64,000 bases of DNA. Origin: Sphingomonas crocodyli. Its GTDB lineage: Bacteria; Pseudomonadota; Alphaproteobacteria; Sphingomonadales; Sphingomonadaceae. Positions 39,677 through 49,160 of this stretch are shown here, piece by piece. The translations under genes were made by a program, and so were the position numbers. Numbering within the stretch: the stretch's first letter is position 1; each line of letters begins with the position of its first letter. Location: contig NZ_SACN01000001.1 in NCBI RefSeq assembly GCF_004005865.1, positions 2,356,001 to 2,420,000 of the forward strand, given 5' to 3'. Under the pieces are notes generated by a model. It searched no databases, was not told the origin of the DNA, and worked only from the letters and a program-made list of their open reading frames with translations.

Positions 39677-40547
39677 CGGCCTTTCCCTTGGCGACGAGAT
39701 CGGCGAGGCCGCCGGTCACCTTGTCCGGATATTTGGAGGCCAGCACCTCATAGGCCTGACACGCCTTGTCGGGCAGCGGCGGCTTACGCTTCATGAGCGC
39801 CTGCGCCATATAGACGTAGCTGTGCGGCGCGCGTTCGCCCGCTTCGTCCTTCGTATTCTCGAAGAACTCGCGGATCGCCTCATTATACTGGCCGTTGTCG
39901 AGGTACGAACGGCCGGCGAGGTTGCGCGCATAGCTCGCATATTTGTTCTTCGGATATTTGGCGGCCATCGCCTTCAGTGCGGTCGCGGCCTCCGGAAACT
40001 TCTTCGCGGTCCACAGATCATAGCCCGCCATATAGGCGTCCTTGCCCGGATCGCCGCTTGGCGCGGTCGCGGGAGGCGCTTCGGCCGCAGCGATGGGCGC
40101 AGGCGCGCCACCCGTCGCACCCTTGGCAGCCGGCGGGACGACATAAGGCAGGGTCGCACCGCCCGCCGCTGGCGCCGCAGCCACCGCCGGCGGGGCCATC
40201 TGCGCCTTCAGCTTGGCGACCTCGTCGGTCAGTTGGCGGATCTTGAAGCTGTTCTGCTCCATCTGACCGGTCATGTCCGAAAAGGACTTTTCGAGGGCGT
40301 CGACCCGGCGCGCCAGATCAGCGATCGGCGCATCGGAAGGGGCGCCGACCGGCGCGGGTGCGGTCGTGGGTGCCTTGATCTCGGGTTCGAAATATTGCTG
40401 CGCGCCGCCGGGGAAGACCTTGCGCTGCACCGCGCGCATTTCCTTTTCGAGCACGCCGACACGGGATTCGACGGTCGCGGGCGGCGGCGCGGCAAGTGCC
40501 GGCACGGCCGAGGAGAGGAGCAGAAGGGCGGCAAACGCCTTGGTCAT
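39660..40547 (-). CDS. ybgF: Tol-Pal system protein YbgF/CpoB-like
   Basis: 295 residues with a signal peptide (LLLLSSAVPALAAPPPAT), a coiled coil (VESRVGVLEKEMRAVQRKVF, LEKSFSDMTGQMEQNSFKI) and C-terminal TPR repeats (AYMAGYDLWTAKKFPEAATALK, SYARNLAGRSYLDNGQYNEA). CpoB is periplasmic and coordinates outer-membrane constriction with peptidoglycan synthesis. The tolQRAB-pal genes are not upstream; a RodZ-like gene is. The stop overlaps tilS. Confidence 0.92.
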   Translation of the reverse strand: MTKAFAALLLLSSAVPALAAPPPATVESRVGVLEKEMRAVQRKVFPGGAQQYFEPEIKAPTTAPAPVGAPSDAPIADLARRVDALEKSFSDMTGQMEQNSFKIRQLTDEVAKLKAQMAPPAVAAAPAAGGATLPYVVPPAAKGATGGAPAPIAAAEAPPATAPSGDPGKDAYMAGYDLWTAKKFPEAATALKAMAAKYPKNKYASYARNLAGRSYLDNGQYNEAIREFFENTKDEAGERAPHSYVYMAQALMKRKPPLPDKACQAYEVLASKYPDKVTGGLADLVAKGKADAKCQ

Positions 40548-40613
40548 CGCGGAAAACGTCCTTTTACGCGCGTGAAACGATCGTGCGCCTTGTCGCCCGG
40601 TTGGGCGAAGGGA

Positions 40614-41561
40614 TCAAGGCTGGACCGGGGCTTCCGGAGCCACCGCCGCGTCGGACGGGGCATTATCGTCGGCGCGCGGCCGGCGGAAACGGCGCGGGCT
40701 GCGCGGCTGTTCGACCACCGGTTCCGCCGGAGCCGCCTCGGGCAGCGGCTTGCCGGTGGCGATCGCGGTCACGGCATCGCGCTTCAGGCTGTAGGCGCGG
40801 ACGAGCCGGTCGGGTTCGCCGATCGCGGGCAATTCGCTGGTGCCGATCATCACCTTGACCGACTGGGGACGGCCAGTGCGCAGGATCGGATCGGTCGCGG
40901 TTTCGGGCAGGTCGAAACGTTCGCCGGCCTTCATCACGTCCATATAATAAGTTGGCCCGCCGGTGCGTTCGGACATCTTGAGCCAGACATCCTCGGTCGC
41001 GGTGACGCCGATCGGGCCGGTCGGCGACGCGGGTTCGGCCGGAACGGCGGGCGCGACGGCGGTCGGCACCGGCGAAAGCGGCGCGGGCACAGCAGGTGCG
41101 GGACGGCTGTTTTCGGGCGTGTCGGCGGCCAGCTGCGCCAGATCGCTGCTGTCGCCTTCGAAGCGGAGCAGCAGATAGCCCATGCCCAGCAGCACTGCGA
41201 CGCCCAGCGCGATCATCGCCAGCAGCTTGGACGGCACGCGCGACGGATCGACCGGCTCATAGGCCTGCGGCATGAAGGCATCGCGCGAAACGTCGCCCAC
41301 CTCGTCGCGGAACGAACGCGACATCGCGTTGCCGTCCAGCCCCAGCATGTTGGCATAGGTTTTCACGAAGCCGGCGGCATAGGGAATGGCGGGCAGTGCG
41401 GCGAAATCGCTGCGCTCGATCGCCTCCAGATGGCGTGCGGGGATACGGGTGCGCGTGGCGATCTCTTCGATCTCCAGCTTCTGGGCACGGCGCGCGGCGG
41501 CCAGCTCATCGCCCACCCGGCGCACGAACAATCCCGCTTCGTCCTTATCGTCGACCGCCAT
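40614..41561 (-). CDS. RodZ-like helix-turn-helix membrane protein
   Basis: 315 residues from the ATG at 41561, with GAAGGAG 6 bp upstream. The N-terminal XRE-type helix-turn-helix is cytoplasmic (VGDELAAARRAQKLEIEEIATRTRIPARHLEAIE). One membrane helix follows (LLAMIALGVAVLLGMGYLLL, about 128-148), then a Pro/Ala-rich linker and a periplasmic DUF4115-like domain (VTATEDVWLKMSERTGG to RFDLPET). RodZ links MreB to the cell wall. Assignment is by domain order; a plain membrane regulator is possible. It shares the strand with ybgF 66 bp downstream. Confidence 0.85.
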   Translation of the reverse strand: MAVDDKDEAGLFVRRVGDELAAARRAQKLEIEEIATRTRIPARHLEAIERSDFAALPAIPYAAGFVKTYANMLGLDGNAMSRSFRDEVGDVSRDAFMPQAYEPVDPSRVPSKLLAMIALGVAVLLGMGYLLLRFEGDSSDLAQLAADTPENSRPAPAVPAPLSPVPTAVAPAVPAEPASPTGPIGVTATEDVWLKMSERTGGPTYYMDVMKAGERFDLPETATDPILRTGRPQSVKVMIGTSELPAIGEPDRLVRAYSLKRDAVTAIATGKPLPEAAPAEPVVEQPRSPRRFRRPRADDNAPSDAAVAPEAPVQP

Positions 41562-41659
41562 CGAAACTCCTTCACGTCGCCAATCGCGACGTCCCCCCGC
41601 CGACATTTGTCAAAGCGGTGTCCGGAAAAGTCAAACTTTCAGATGTTAACCCGCCAAAT

Positions 41660-43945
41660 TCAGATGATTGCGACGCCTTCCTGCGCCGCCCACGCGGTCA
41701 GATCATCCCGCATCGACCGCAAGGGCCGCGTCAGCAGATCGGGCATCAGCGCGCGCAACGCGCCCGCGTCGAGCGAGCGGATCATCGCCTTGACCGGGCC
41801 GATCGCCGCCGGGGTGATCGACAGGCGATCGATGCCCAGCCCGATCAGCGCCATCGCCTCCAGCGCGCGGCCGCCCATTTCGCCGCACACGCCCACCGGC
41901 ACGCGCTGGTCGAGCGATTGCCGCACCACGCGGTTGACGAAGCGCAGGATCGCGGGGCTGAGCCAGTCATAACGCTCGGCCAGCTTCGGATTGGCGCGAT
42001 CCGCCGCGAACAGGAATTGCGTCAGATCGTTGGTGCCGATCGACAGGAAATCGAGCTGCGGCAGGATCATATCGAGGCTTTCGGCGAGCGCCGGCACCTC
42101 CAGCATCGTGCCGTAGCGGACATGGATCGGCGTCGGCCGGTTGCGGCCGTGGATCCACTTGCGCTGCGCCTCGAACAGGGTCCGCGCTTCCTCGAACTCC
42201 CAGGGTTCGGACACCATCGGGAACATGACGTTGAGTGTGCGCCCCGCCGCCGCCTCCAGCAGCGCGCGCGCCTGCACTTTCATCAGCCCGTCGCGTTCGA
42301 GGCCCAGGCGGATCGCGCGCCAGCCCAGCGCGGGATTCTCCTCATCCTCATCGGCCCGGCCGCCGTTGAGATAAGGCAGTGCCTTGTCCCCGCCGATATC
42401 GACCGTGCGGAAGATGACCGGGCGATCGCCCGCCGCATCGAGCACCTCGCGATACAGCCGCTGCTGGCGCTCGCGTGCCGGCAGGGTCGCCGAAACGAGG
42501 AACTGGAATTCGGTACGGAACAGCCCGACGCCGTCGGCACCGGTCACGTCGAGCGCCGCCATATCGTCGCGCAGGCCCGCATTGACCATCAGCTCGATCC
42601 GCACGCCATCCTTCGTGACGGCGGGCAGATCGCGCATCGCGGCGAATTCGGCGCGGCGACGCTGTGTGACGATCAGCTTGGCGTCGAACGCCTCATCCAT
42701 CGTCGGCGTCGGCCGAACGATGACGTTGCCGGTCGATCCGTCGAGCAGCAGTGCGTCCCCATCACCGATCGTGCGGCGCACATCCTTGACGCGGCCCAGC
42801 ACGGGCACGCCCATCGCCCGCGCCACGATGGTGACATGCGCGGTGAGCGACCCCTCCTCCAGCACCACGCCCTTGAGACGCCGGCGATCATATTCGAGCA
42901 GTTCGGCCGGCCCCAGATTGCGCGCGATCAGGATCGTATCCTGCCGCAGGCCCATCTGCGCCGCCGTGCCCAATTGGCCCGAGACGATGCGGAGCAGGCG
43001 GTTCGACAGATCCTCCAGATCGTGCATCCGATCGGCGAGCAAGGGATCGCCAATCTCGCGCATCCGCATGCGGGTGCGCTGCTGCACACGCTCGATCGCC
43101 GCTTCGGCAGTCAGGCCGCTGTCGATCGCCTCGTTGATGCGGCGGATCCAGCCCTCGTCGTAGGCGAACATCTTGTACATCGCGAGGACGTCCTGATGTT
43201 CGCCGGCCCCGCCGAAATCGGCCTCGCGCGTCATCCGCTCGATCTGGTCGCGCATCTTGGCGAAGGCCGAAATGACGCGATGCCGTTCGACCTCGATATC
43301 CTCGGCGACGGTATGTTCGATCTCGATACGCGGCTGATGATAAACCGCCTGGCCGCGTGCCATGCCCTCGACCAGCTTGAGTCCGGTCAGGCGCACGGGG
43401 CCGGTGTCACGCTGGCTCTTGCCGCCGCCCGGACCGCTCTCGTCGATCAGGCCCGCGCCCGCGATCAGTTCGGCAAGAACCATCGCAACTGTCTGTAAAG
43501 CTTCCACTTCGACATCATCGAACTTGCGGGTGTCGCTGTGCTGAACAGCCAGGACTCCCACCGCCTCCTGACGACGGACAATCGGAACTCCTGCGAAACT
43601 ATGAAAGAGGTCTTCGCCCGTTTCCGGCTTGTAGGCGAAGTCGGGATGGCTGGTCGCTTCCTCGAGATTGAGCGTTTCGACATCCTCAGCGATCGTGCCG
43701 ACCAGACCTTCGCCCAGCGCCAGTTTGGTGACGTGGACGGCCTCCTGCTTCAGTCCGCGGGTGGCGAACAGTTCGAGCACGCCGTCGCGCAGCAGGTAGA
43801 TCGAGCAGACTTCGGTGTGCAGCGCCTCCCCGATGATCTGGACGACCTGGTTGAGTTTGGCCTGCGCGGCCGACCGCGACGCCATCACGTCGTGCAGGCG
43901 CGTCAGGATTTCGCGTGCGGCGGAGGTGGCGGTTGCGGGAGCCAT
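41660..43945 (-). CDS. ptsP: Phosphoenolpyruvate-protein phosphotransferase PtsP (enzyme I-Ntr)
   Basis: 761 residues. An N-terminal GAF domain (about 1-160: EICSIYLLRDGVLELFATRGL) is followed by the enzyme I core. The phosphorylated His is in EGSLTAHVTIVARAMGVPVLG, and the PEP-binding end has VGLFRTEFQFL, FPMVSEPWEFEEA and GVCGEMGGRA. It starts the nitrogen-related phosphotransfer chain to NPr and PtsN. The ubiG/lysC/ptsP neighbourhood is common in alphaproteobacteria. It is 127 bp downstream of the nitronate-monooxygenase-like gene, with a palindrome between. Confidence 0.96.
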   Translation of the reverse strand: MAPATATSAAREILTRLHDVMASRSAAQAKLNQVVQIIGEALHTEVCSIYLLRDGVLELFATRGLKQEAVHVTKLALGEGLVGTIAEDVETLNLEEATSHPDFAYKPETGEDLFHSFAGVPIVRRQEAVGVLAVQHSDTRKFDDVEVEALQTVAMVLAELIAGAGLIDESGPGGGKSQRDTGPVRLTGLKLVEGMARGQAVYHQPRIEIEHTVAEDIEVERHRVISAFAKMRDQIERMTREADFGGAGEHQDVLAMYKMFAYDEGWIRRINEAIDSGLTAEAAIERVQQRTRMRMREIGDPLLADRMHDLEDLSNRLLRIVSGQLGTAAQMGLRQDTILIARNLGPAELLEYDRRRLKGVVLEEGSLTAHVTIVARAMGVPVLGRVKDVRRTIGDGDALLLDGSTGNVIVRPTPTMDEAFDAKLIVTQRRRAEFAAMRDLPAVTKDGVRIELMVNAGLRDDMAALDVTGADGVGLFRTEFQFLVSATLPARERQQRLYREVLDAAGDRPVIFRTVDIGGDKALPYLNGGRADEDEENPALGWRAIRLGLERDGLMKVQARALLEAAAGRTLNVMFPMVSEPWEFEEARTLFEAQRKWIHGRNRPTPIHVRYGTMLEVPALAESLDMILPQLDFLSIGTNDLTQFLFAADRANPKLAERYDWLSPAILRFVNRVVRQSLDQRVPVGVCGEMGGRALEAMALIGLGIDRLSITPAAIGPVKAMIRSLDAGALRALMPDLLTRPLRSMRDDLTAWAAQEGVAII

Positions 43946-44034
43946 GACGTGATGCGCTAACAGAAAGCGTGGGCGCTTTCCAAGGGTGCGCCGCTCATCA
44001 CGAACGAAGTTTTCTTGTGGGTCGCCCTATGTTT

Positions 44035-44058
44035 CCCTCTCCCGTGCACGGGAGAGGG
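44035..44058. repeat. 24-bp perfect palindrome CCCTCTCCCGTGCACGGGAG...
   Basis: The sequence reads the same on both strands over 24 bp and can form a stem with a very small loop. It is 14 bp past the end of the nitronate-monooxygenase-like gene, upstream of ptsP. It could be a terminator (A/T-poor tail) or a single REP-like unit. Confidence 0.7.
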
Positions 44059-44072
44059 CCGGGTTTCTGCGA

Positions 44073-45086
44073 TTAGCGCCGCTCCAGCGCGGCCGCCGCT
44101 TCGTCCATCAACGTGCCGATGATCTCGGCCAGCGGCTCTTCCTTCGTGACCATGCCGACCGACTGGCCGGCCATAAGGCTGCCATGTTCGACGTCGCCGT
44201 CGATCACCGCGCGGCGCAGCGCGCCCGCCCAATAATGTTCGATCTGGAGCTGGGCCTCCATCATCTCGACCTTGCCGTCGTCGAGCAGCTGCGCGACTTC
44301 GCGCTGCTTCGCGGTGAACAGTTCGGACGACGAATTCTTGAGCGCGCGGACCGGGATGACCGGAAGGCGCGGGTCGATCTGCACGCTGGCGATCGCATCG
44401 CGCGCCGACGCGCGGATGAACGCTTTCTTGAAGTTCGGGTGCGCGATCGATTCGGTTGCGCAGACGAAACGGGTACCTAGCTGCACGCCCGCAGCCCCCA
44501 TTTCCAGATAGCCGGCGATCGCCTCTCCACGCCCGATCCCGCCGGCAACGAACACGGGAAGCTGTTCGGCGAGCAGCGGCAGCATTTCCTGCGCCAGAAC
44601 CGAGGTCGAGACCGGGCCGATATGGCCGCCGGCCTCCATCCCCTCGATCACCAGCGCGTCGATGCCTGAACGGACCAGCTTCTTGGCGAGCGCGAGCGCG
44701 GGGGCGAAGCAGATCACCTTGGCGCCCGACGCCTTGATCTTTTCGATCGCGCCGCCCGGCGGCAGGCCGCCCGCGAGGACGACGTGGCCGACGCCGTGCT
44801 TCGCGCAGACCTCGATCAGTTCGTTGAGCTGCGGATGCATCGTGATCAGGTTCACGCCGAACGGTTTTTCGGTGAGCGCCTTCGTGCCCGCAATTTCGGC
44901 ATCGAGCAGTTCGGGGCTCATCGCCCCGCACGCGATCACGCCGAAGCCGCCCGCATTCGACATGGCCGAGACGAGGTTACGCTCGCTGACCCAGCTCATC
45001 GCGCCGGCGAGGATCGCGACCTCGCTGTCGAGGAATTCGCATCCGCGCGCCATCAGCGCCTTCAGCCGGTCTTGTCCTTTGGTCAT
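44073..45086 (-). CDS. Nitronate monooxygenase-like flavoprotein (NPD family)
   Basis: 337 residues. A TIM-barrel FMN protein of the 2-nitropropane dioxygenase group: ILAGAMSWVSERNLVSAMSNAGGFGVIACG (N-terminal FMN contacts), then DALVIEGMEAGGHIGP, LPVFVAGGIGRGEAIAGYLEMGAAGVQLGTRFV. Members oxidise alkyl nitronates or act as enoyl-ACP reductase-like or quinone reductases, so the exact reaction is open. It is in the lysC series; 26 bp separate it from the hydrolase gene. Confidence 0.9.
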   Translation of the reverse strand: MTKGQDRLKALMARGCEFLDSEVAILAGAMSWVSERNLVSAMSNAGGFGVIACGAMSPELLDAEIAGTKALTEKPFGVNLITMHPQLNELIEVCAKHGVGHVVLAGGLPPGGAIEKIKASGAKVICFAPALALAKKLVRSGIDALVIEGMEAGGHIGPVSTSVLAQEMLPLLAEQLPVFVAGGIGRGEAIAGYLEMGAAGVQLGTRFVCATESIAHPNFKKAFIRASARDAIASVQIDPRLPVIPVRALKNSSSELFTAKQREVAQLLDDGKVEMMEAQLQIEHYWAGALRRAVIDGDVEHGSLMAGQSVGMVTKEEPLAEIIGTLMDEAAAALERR

Positions 45087-45112
45087 TCGTAAATCCTGTT
45101 GTTTCGGCCCGC

Positions 45113-45925
45113 TTAGTGCGCCGAAAGCCCTTCGTCCATCGTCCGCCAGATGATCGGCGCGAGCGTGGCGAAATCGGTGCGGTGGCCGACGCCGTCCAGC
45201 GGGACCAGCTTCACGCCCGCCGCCGCTGCGCCCTGCAGGCGGCCGGCATTGGCGAAAGGCACCGTCTTGTCGGCGGTGCCGTGCAGGATCAGCCAGGGCG
45301 AAGCGAGCCGCCCCGCCGTGCCCAGATTGTCGAACTCGTCGGGCAGGAAGGGCTTGGCGAAATCGGGTGACACCGATTTGAGCCTCGCAAAGGCACCGAG
45401 CGTGACGAGCAAGGCCGGCTTCTGCTTCACCGCCTGATCGACCGCGACCGCGCTGCCCAGCGAATAGCCGAAGATCGTCAGCCGCGCGTCGGGCGCCAGC
45501 TGCCGCGCGAGTGCGGAGAAGGCGTCGCCGTCGCGGAACAGCCCCTTCTCCTTGGGATTGCCCGGATTGTCACCGAAGCCGCGATAATCGGCGATCAGCA
45601 GCCCACGCCCTTCCTGGATCAGCGGCTCGGCCGTCTTCGCGGCGAGATCGGCATTGCCGCCGCGCCCGTGGAAGAACAGGATCAGGTCGTTCCTGCCCTG
45701 CGCAGGCCAATACCAGCCCCGCAAGGTCAGCCCGTCCGCAGTATGCGCCTCAACCCGCTGCGGCGCGCGGCCGGTCCAGACCGGATCGGCAACGACCCTG
45801 CGTGCCGATCCCTTGGTATCGAACACGGTTTCGCGGATCACCCCCGCGCAGCCGGCAAGCGCCAGCAGCGCGAGAAGCGCCAGCCCCCGCCCCCAGGTTA
45901 TGCGATCAGGCCGCATCCTCGGCAT
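45113..45925 (-). CDS. Alpha/beta hydrolase, probable lipoprotein
   Basis: 270 residues. The N-terminus has a hydrophobic stretch and lipobox LAGC (about 26-29), so the protein is probably membrane-anchored in the periplasm. The fold is visible in LILFFHGRGGN (oxyanion loop), LLIADYRGFGDN, the nucleophile elbow TIFGYSLGSAVAV, and LILHGTADKTVP with a late GHRTD. It resembles BAAT/PHB-depolymerase-like serine hydrolases of the DUF1749/Bem46 type. Substrate unknown. The start (45925 or 45916) overlaps the last codons of lysC by about 20 bp. Confidence 0.88.
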   Translation of the reverse strand: MPRMRPDRITWGRGLALLALLALAGCAGVIRETVFDTKGSARRVVADPVWTGRAPQRVEAHTADGLTLRGWYWPAQGRNDLILFFHGRGGNADLAAKTAEPLIQEGRGLLIADYRGFGDNPGNPKEKGLFRDGDAFSALARQLAPDARLTIFGYSLGSAVAVDQAVKQKPALLVTLGAFARLKSVSPDFAKPFLPDEFDNLGTAGRLASPWLILHGTADKTVPFANAGRLQGAAAAGVKLVPLDGVGHRTDFATLAPIIWRTMDEGLSAH

Positions 45926-47162
45926 CGAGGCCGTAGGCGGTGTGGAGCGCGCGGACCGCGAGTTCGGTATAATCCTCGTGGATCAGCACCGAGACCTTGA
46001 TCTCTGACGTGGTGATCGCAAGCACGTTGATCTTGCGGTCGGCCAGGGTGGAGAACATCTTCGATGCGACACCCGCATGGCTGCGCATGCCGACGCCGAC
46101 GACCGAAATCTTCGAAACCGCAGCGTCGTGAACCAGCTTTTCGTAACCGATATTGCCGCGCTCGCGCTCCAGCACGTCGAGGCTGCGGGCGAGTTCGGCG
46201 CTGGGCACGGTGAAGGTCACGTCGGTCGAACCGGTATCGTGCGCGACGTTCTGCACGATCATGTCGACATTGATGTTCGCATCGGCCAGCGGCGCGAAGA
46301 TCGAGGCGACCGCGCCGGGGCGATCGGGCACCGCGGTAAGCGTCACCTTGGTCTCGTTCTTGTCATAGGCGATGCCGGTGATGAGCTGGCGTTCCATCGT
46401 GCTTCCTTCGAGTTCGTCTTCGCCCACGATCATCGTGCCGGGCGTGGGATTGTCGGTCGGCTGGTCGAAGGACGAGAGCACCTGCACCCGCACCTTCTCC
46501 TTCATGGCAAGGCCCACCGATCGGGTCTGCAGCACCTTGGCGCCGACCGAGGCGAGTTCCAGCATCTCTTCATACGTCACCTTGGCGAGCTTGCGCGCCT
46601 TGGGGACGATGCGGGGATCGGTGGTATAGACGCCGTCGACGTCGGTGTAGATGTCGCAGCGATCGGCCTTCATCGCGGCTGCAACCGCCACCGCCGACGT
46701 ATCCGAACCGCCACGGCCCAAAGTGGTAATGCGGTCATCCTCGGTCATGCCCTGAAAGCCGGGGATGACGGCGACTTCGCCCGATGCCATTGCGGCGCCG
46801 ATCGCGTCCGAATTGATTGTCTGGATCCGGGCGGAGGCATGCGCATCGCTGGTGCGGATCGGCAGCTGCCACCCCATCCAGCTGCGCGCCTTCACGCCCA
46901 TCGCCTGCAGCGTGATCGCCAGCAGGCCGCTCGTCACCTGCTCGCCCGACGCGACCACCACGTCATATTCGCGCGGATCGTAAAGCGGCGAGGCTTCGCG
47001 GCAGAAATTGACGAGGCGATCGGTCTCCCCCGACATGGCCGAGACGACGACCGCGACCTCGTTGCCAAGCTCGACCTCATGCTTGACGCGATTGGCGACG
47101 TTACGAATTCGGTCGATCCCCGCCATCGAGGTTCCGCCGAATTTCATCACGATGCGCGCCAT
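45906..47162 (-). CDS. lysC: Aspartate kinase
   Basis: 418 residues from the ATG at 47162 (MARIVMKFGGTSMAG), full length for the monofunctional type. It phosphorylates aspartate, the first step to lysine, threonine and methionine. Catalytic motifs are KFGGTSMA, TTLGRGGSDTSAVAVAAA and DVDGVYTTDPRIV. Two ACT domains at the C-terminus (from about 265: ITGIAYDKNETKVTLTAV and ISVVGVGMRSHAG) bind regulatory amino acids. It diverges from ubiG with an 80-bp gap. Confidence 0.97.
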   Translation of the reverse strand: MARIVMKFGGTSMAGIDRIRNVANRVKHEVELGNEVAVVVSAMSGETDRLVNFCREASPLYDPREYDVVVASGEQVTSGLLAITLQAMGVKARSWMGWQLPIRTSDAHASARIQTINSDAIGAAMASGEVAVIPGFQGMTEDDRITTLGRGGSDTSAVAVAAAMKADRCDIYTDVDGVYTTDPRIVPKARKLAKVTYEEMLELASVGAKVLQTRSVGLAMKEKVRVQVLSSFDQPTDNPTPGTMIVGEDELEGSTMERQLITGIAYDKNETKVTLTAVPDRPGAVASIFAPLADANINVDMIVQNVAHDTGSTDVTFTVPSAELARSLDVLERERGNIGYEKLVHDAAVSKISVVGVGMRSHAGVASKMFSTLADRKINVLAITTSEIKVSVLIHEDYTELAVRALHTAYGLDAEDAA

Positions 47163-47242
47163 TGTCGTCCGTCTTCTTGCAGGTCGTGGGACCGGAAAAG
47201 CCCTTGGGTTCAAGAGCGCGGCCCTGATAGAGAGGGGGCATC

Positions 47243-47986
47243 ATGAACGCAAGCACCCCTAAAATCGCAACGATCGATCCCAAAGAAGCCGCGCATTTTG
47301 CGAAACTTGCGGGCGAATGGTGGGATCCGAACGGCAGTTCGGCGATGCTCCACAAGCTCAATCCGCCCCGCCTCGCCTATCTGCGGAGCCAAGCAAACGC
47401 GCATTGGGGACTCGATCCGGCGGCGCTGAAGCCCCTCAAAGGGCTGCGCGCGCTCGACGTCGGCTGCGGCGCGGGGCTGCTGGCCGAACCGCTCGCACGG
47501 ATGGGGGCGGCCGTGACCGCGATCGATGCGGCTCCCGAGAATATCGCGGTCGCCAAGGCCCATGCCGAAAAGCAGGGTTTCGCGATCGATTATCGCGCGT
47601 GCGGGGCTGAGGCGCTCGATGTCGAGCCGTTCGATCTGGTCACGTCGATGGAGGTGATCGAGCATGTCACCGATCCCGCAGCCTTCGTCGCGGCGCTGGC
47701 GCGGCTGCTCGCGCCCGGCGGGCTGATGGTGCTCTCCACGCCCAACCGCACCCCCGCCTCCAAACTCGCGCTCATCACGGTCGGCGAAGGGCTGGGCATG
47801 GTGCCGAAGGGCACGCATGACTGGCAGAAATTCCTGACGCCCGAGGAACTGGCGGCGCACGCCAATGCGGTGGGGCTGGAGGTGATCGATCGCCACGGCC
47901 TCAGCTTCTCGGTCACGAAGGGCTTCATGCTGAGCGACGACACCAGCCTCGATTATTTCCTGACGCTCAAGCACGCGACGCTCTGA
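47243..47986 (+). CDS. ubiG: Ubiquinone biosynthesis O-methyltransferase
   Basis: 247 residues. SAM-binding motif I is [19 protein letters not shown] (about 74-92); FAKLAGEWWDPNGS at the start and the later STPNRTPASK are typical of UbiG. It does both O-methylation steps of ubiquinone synthesis. It diverges from lysC; family D repeat follows its end. Confidence 0.95.
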   Translation: MNASTPKIATIDPKEAAHFAKLAGEWWDPNGSSAMLHKLNPPRLAYLRSQANAHWGLDPAALKPLKGLRALDVGCGAGLLAEPLARMGAAVTAIDAAPENIAVAKAHAEKQGFAIDYRACGAEALDVEPFDLVTSMEVIEHVTDPAAFVAALARLLAPGGLMVLSTPNRTPASKLALITVGEGLGMVPKGTHDWQKFLTPEELAAHANAVGLEVIDRHGLSFSVTKGFMLSDDTSLDYFLTLKHATL

Positions 47987-48024
47987 ATCCGTAAGGCGGG
48001 GTTCAGTCTATCCCCAGCACATCC

Positions 48025-48113
48025 GTCATCCCGGCGGAGGCCGGGATCTCAGGAGGCTCTTGCGGCGAGCTTGTCTCCCTATCTCCTGAGATCTCGGCCT
48101 CCGCCGGGATGAC
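48025..48113. repeat. GTCATCCCGGCGGAGGCCGGG palindromic repeat (family D), copy 2
   Basis: GTCATCCCGGCGGAGGCCGG at left and CGGCCTCCGCCGGGATGAC at right. It sits between ubiG and the esterase gene, ending 14 bp before the ATG used for that gene. Confidence 0.88.
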
Positions 48114-48127
48114 GATGAGGAGTGGCG

Positions 48128-49042
48128 ATGAAGTCGAAGATTCTCTTAGGCATGACGCTGGCGGTCGTGGCGGCATCTCCCGCCTTTTCCGAAGGCCCGC
48201 TGCGCAAGGCGATGCGCGAGCGGATGGCGGCGCGGATGAAGTCCGATCCCGCGCCCGGCGCCACCGAATATGCCTATGGCGTCGATCCCCAACAAAAGCT
48301 CGACCTGTGGAAACCCAAGGGCGCTACCAAACCCACGCCGCTCGTCCTGTTCGTCCACGGTGGCGGATGGAAACGGGGGGACAAGAATGATGCGACCGGC
48401 GCCGACATGGTCGGACATCTGACCGGACAGGGCTATGCCGTCGCGTCGATCAACTATCGCCTCGTCCCCGCCGCGTCGGTGGAGAAACAGGCGCAGGACG
48501 TCGCCGCCGCGATCGCCTGGGCGCGTGACAATGCCGCGAAGATCGGGGTCGATCCGGGCAGGATCGTCATCATGGGCCACAGCGCGGGCGCGCATCTCGT
48601 CGCGCTGGTCGGCACCGACGAACGCTGGCTGGAGGCGCTGGGGCTGACCGAGGGCGCGGTGCGCGGCGTGATCGCGCTCGATGGCGCCGCCTATGACGTG
48701 CCGAGCCAGCTCGATCAGGCCGGTCCGATGATGCGCAACACCTATGAGCAGGCGTTCGGAACCGATATCGCCCGCCAGCGCGCTCTGTCGCCCACCGCGC
48801 ACGCCGCCGGGCCGAACGCTCCCGCCTTCCTGATTCTCCACATCGACCGCGCCGACGGCAAGGCGCAGTCCGACGCGCTGGGCGCCGCGCTCGCCAAATC
48901 GGGCACGCCGGCGGAGGTGAAAGCGATCGACGGCAAGGGCTTGCGCGGCCATATGGAGATCAACCGCGAGCTTGGTCAGGCCAGCTATCCCGCAACCGCG
49001 ATCGTCGATAATTGGCTGAAGGGCATATTCGCCGCGCCCTGA
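48128..49042 (+). CDS. Exported alpha/beta hydrolase (esterase/lipase, BD-FAE-like)
   Basis: 304 residues from the ATG at 48128, with GAGGAG upstream and a signal peptide (MKSKILLGMTLAVVAASPAFS). Hydrolase motifs: LFVHGGGWKRGDK (oxyanion hole HGGGW), nucleophile IMGHSAGAHLVAL, and late KGLRGHMEI with the catalytic His. Members hydrolyse esters, including feruloyl or other acyl groups. Periplasmic substrate unknown. A GTG codon six bases upstream is in frame but adds nothing. Confidence 0.9.
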   Translation: MKSKILLGMTLAVVAASPAFSEGPLRKAMRERMAARMKSDPAPGATEYAYGVDPQQKLDLWKPKGATKPTPLVLFVHGGGWKRGDKNDATGADMVGHLTGQGYAVASINYRLVPAASVEKQAQDVAAAIAWARDNAAKIGVDPGRIVIMGHSAGAHLVALVGTDERWLEALGLTEGAVRGVIALDGAAYDVPSQLDQAGPMMRNTYEQAFGTDIARQRALSPTAHAAGPNAPAFLILHIDRADGKAQSDALGAALAKSGTPAEVKAIDGKGLRGHMEINRELGQASYPATAIVDNWLKGIFAAP

Positions 49043-49160
49043 AATACTATGCAGATACTATCCCGGCGCGGCTTATCCCGGCTCGAAACACAATCTGCCC
49101 TCGTCCATATGGGAACGGTGCGGACGGCCCCGTCGTTCGCGTCGTTGAAGGACGAAACAG

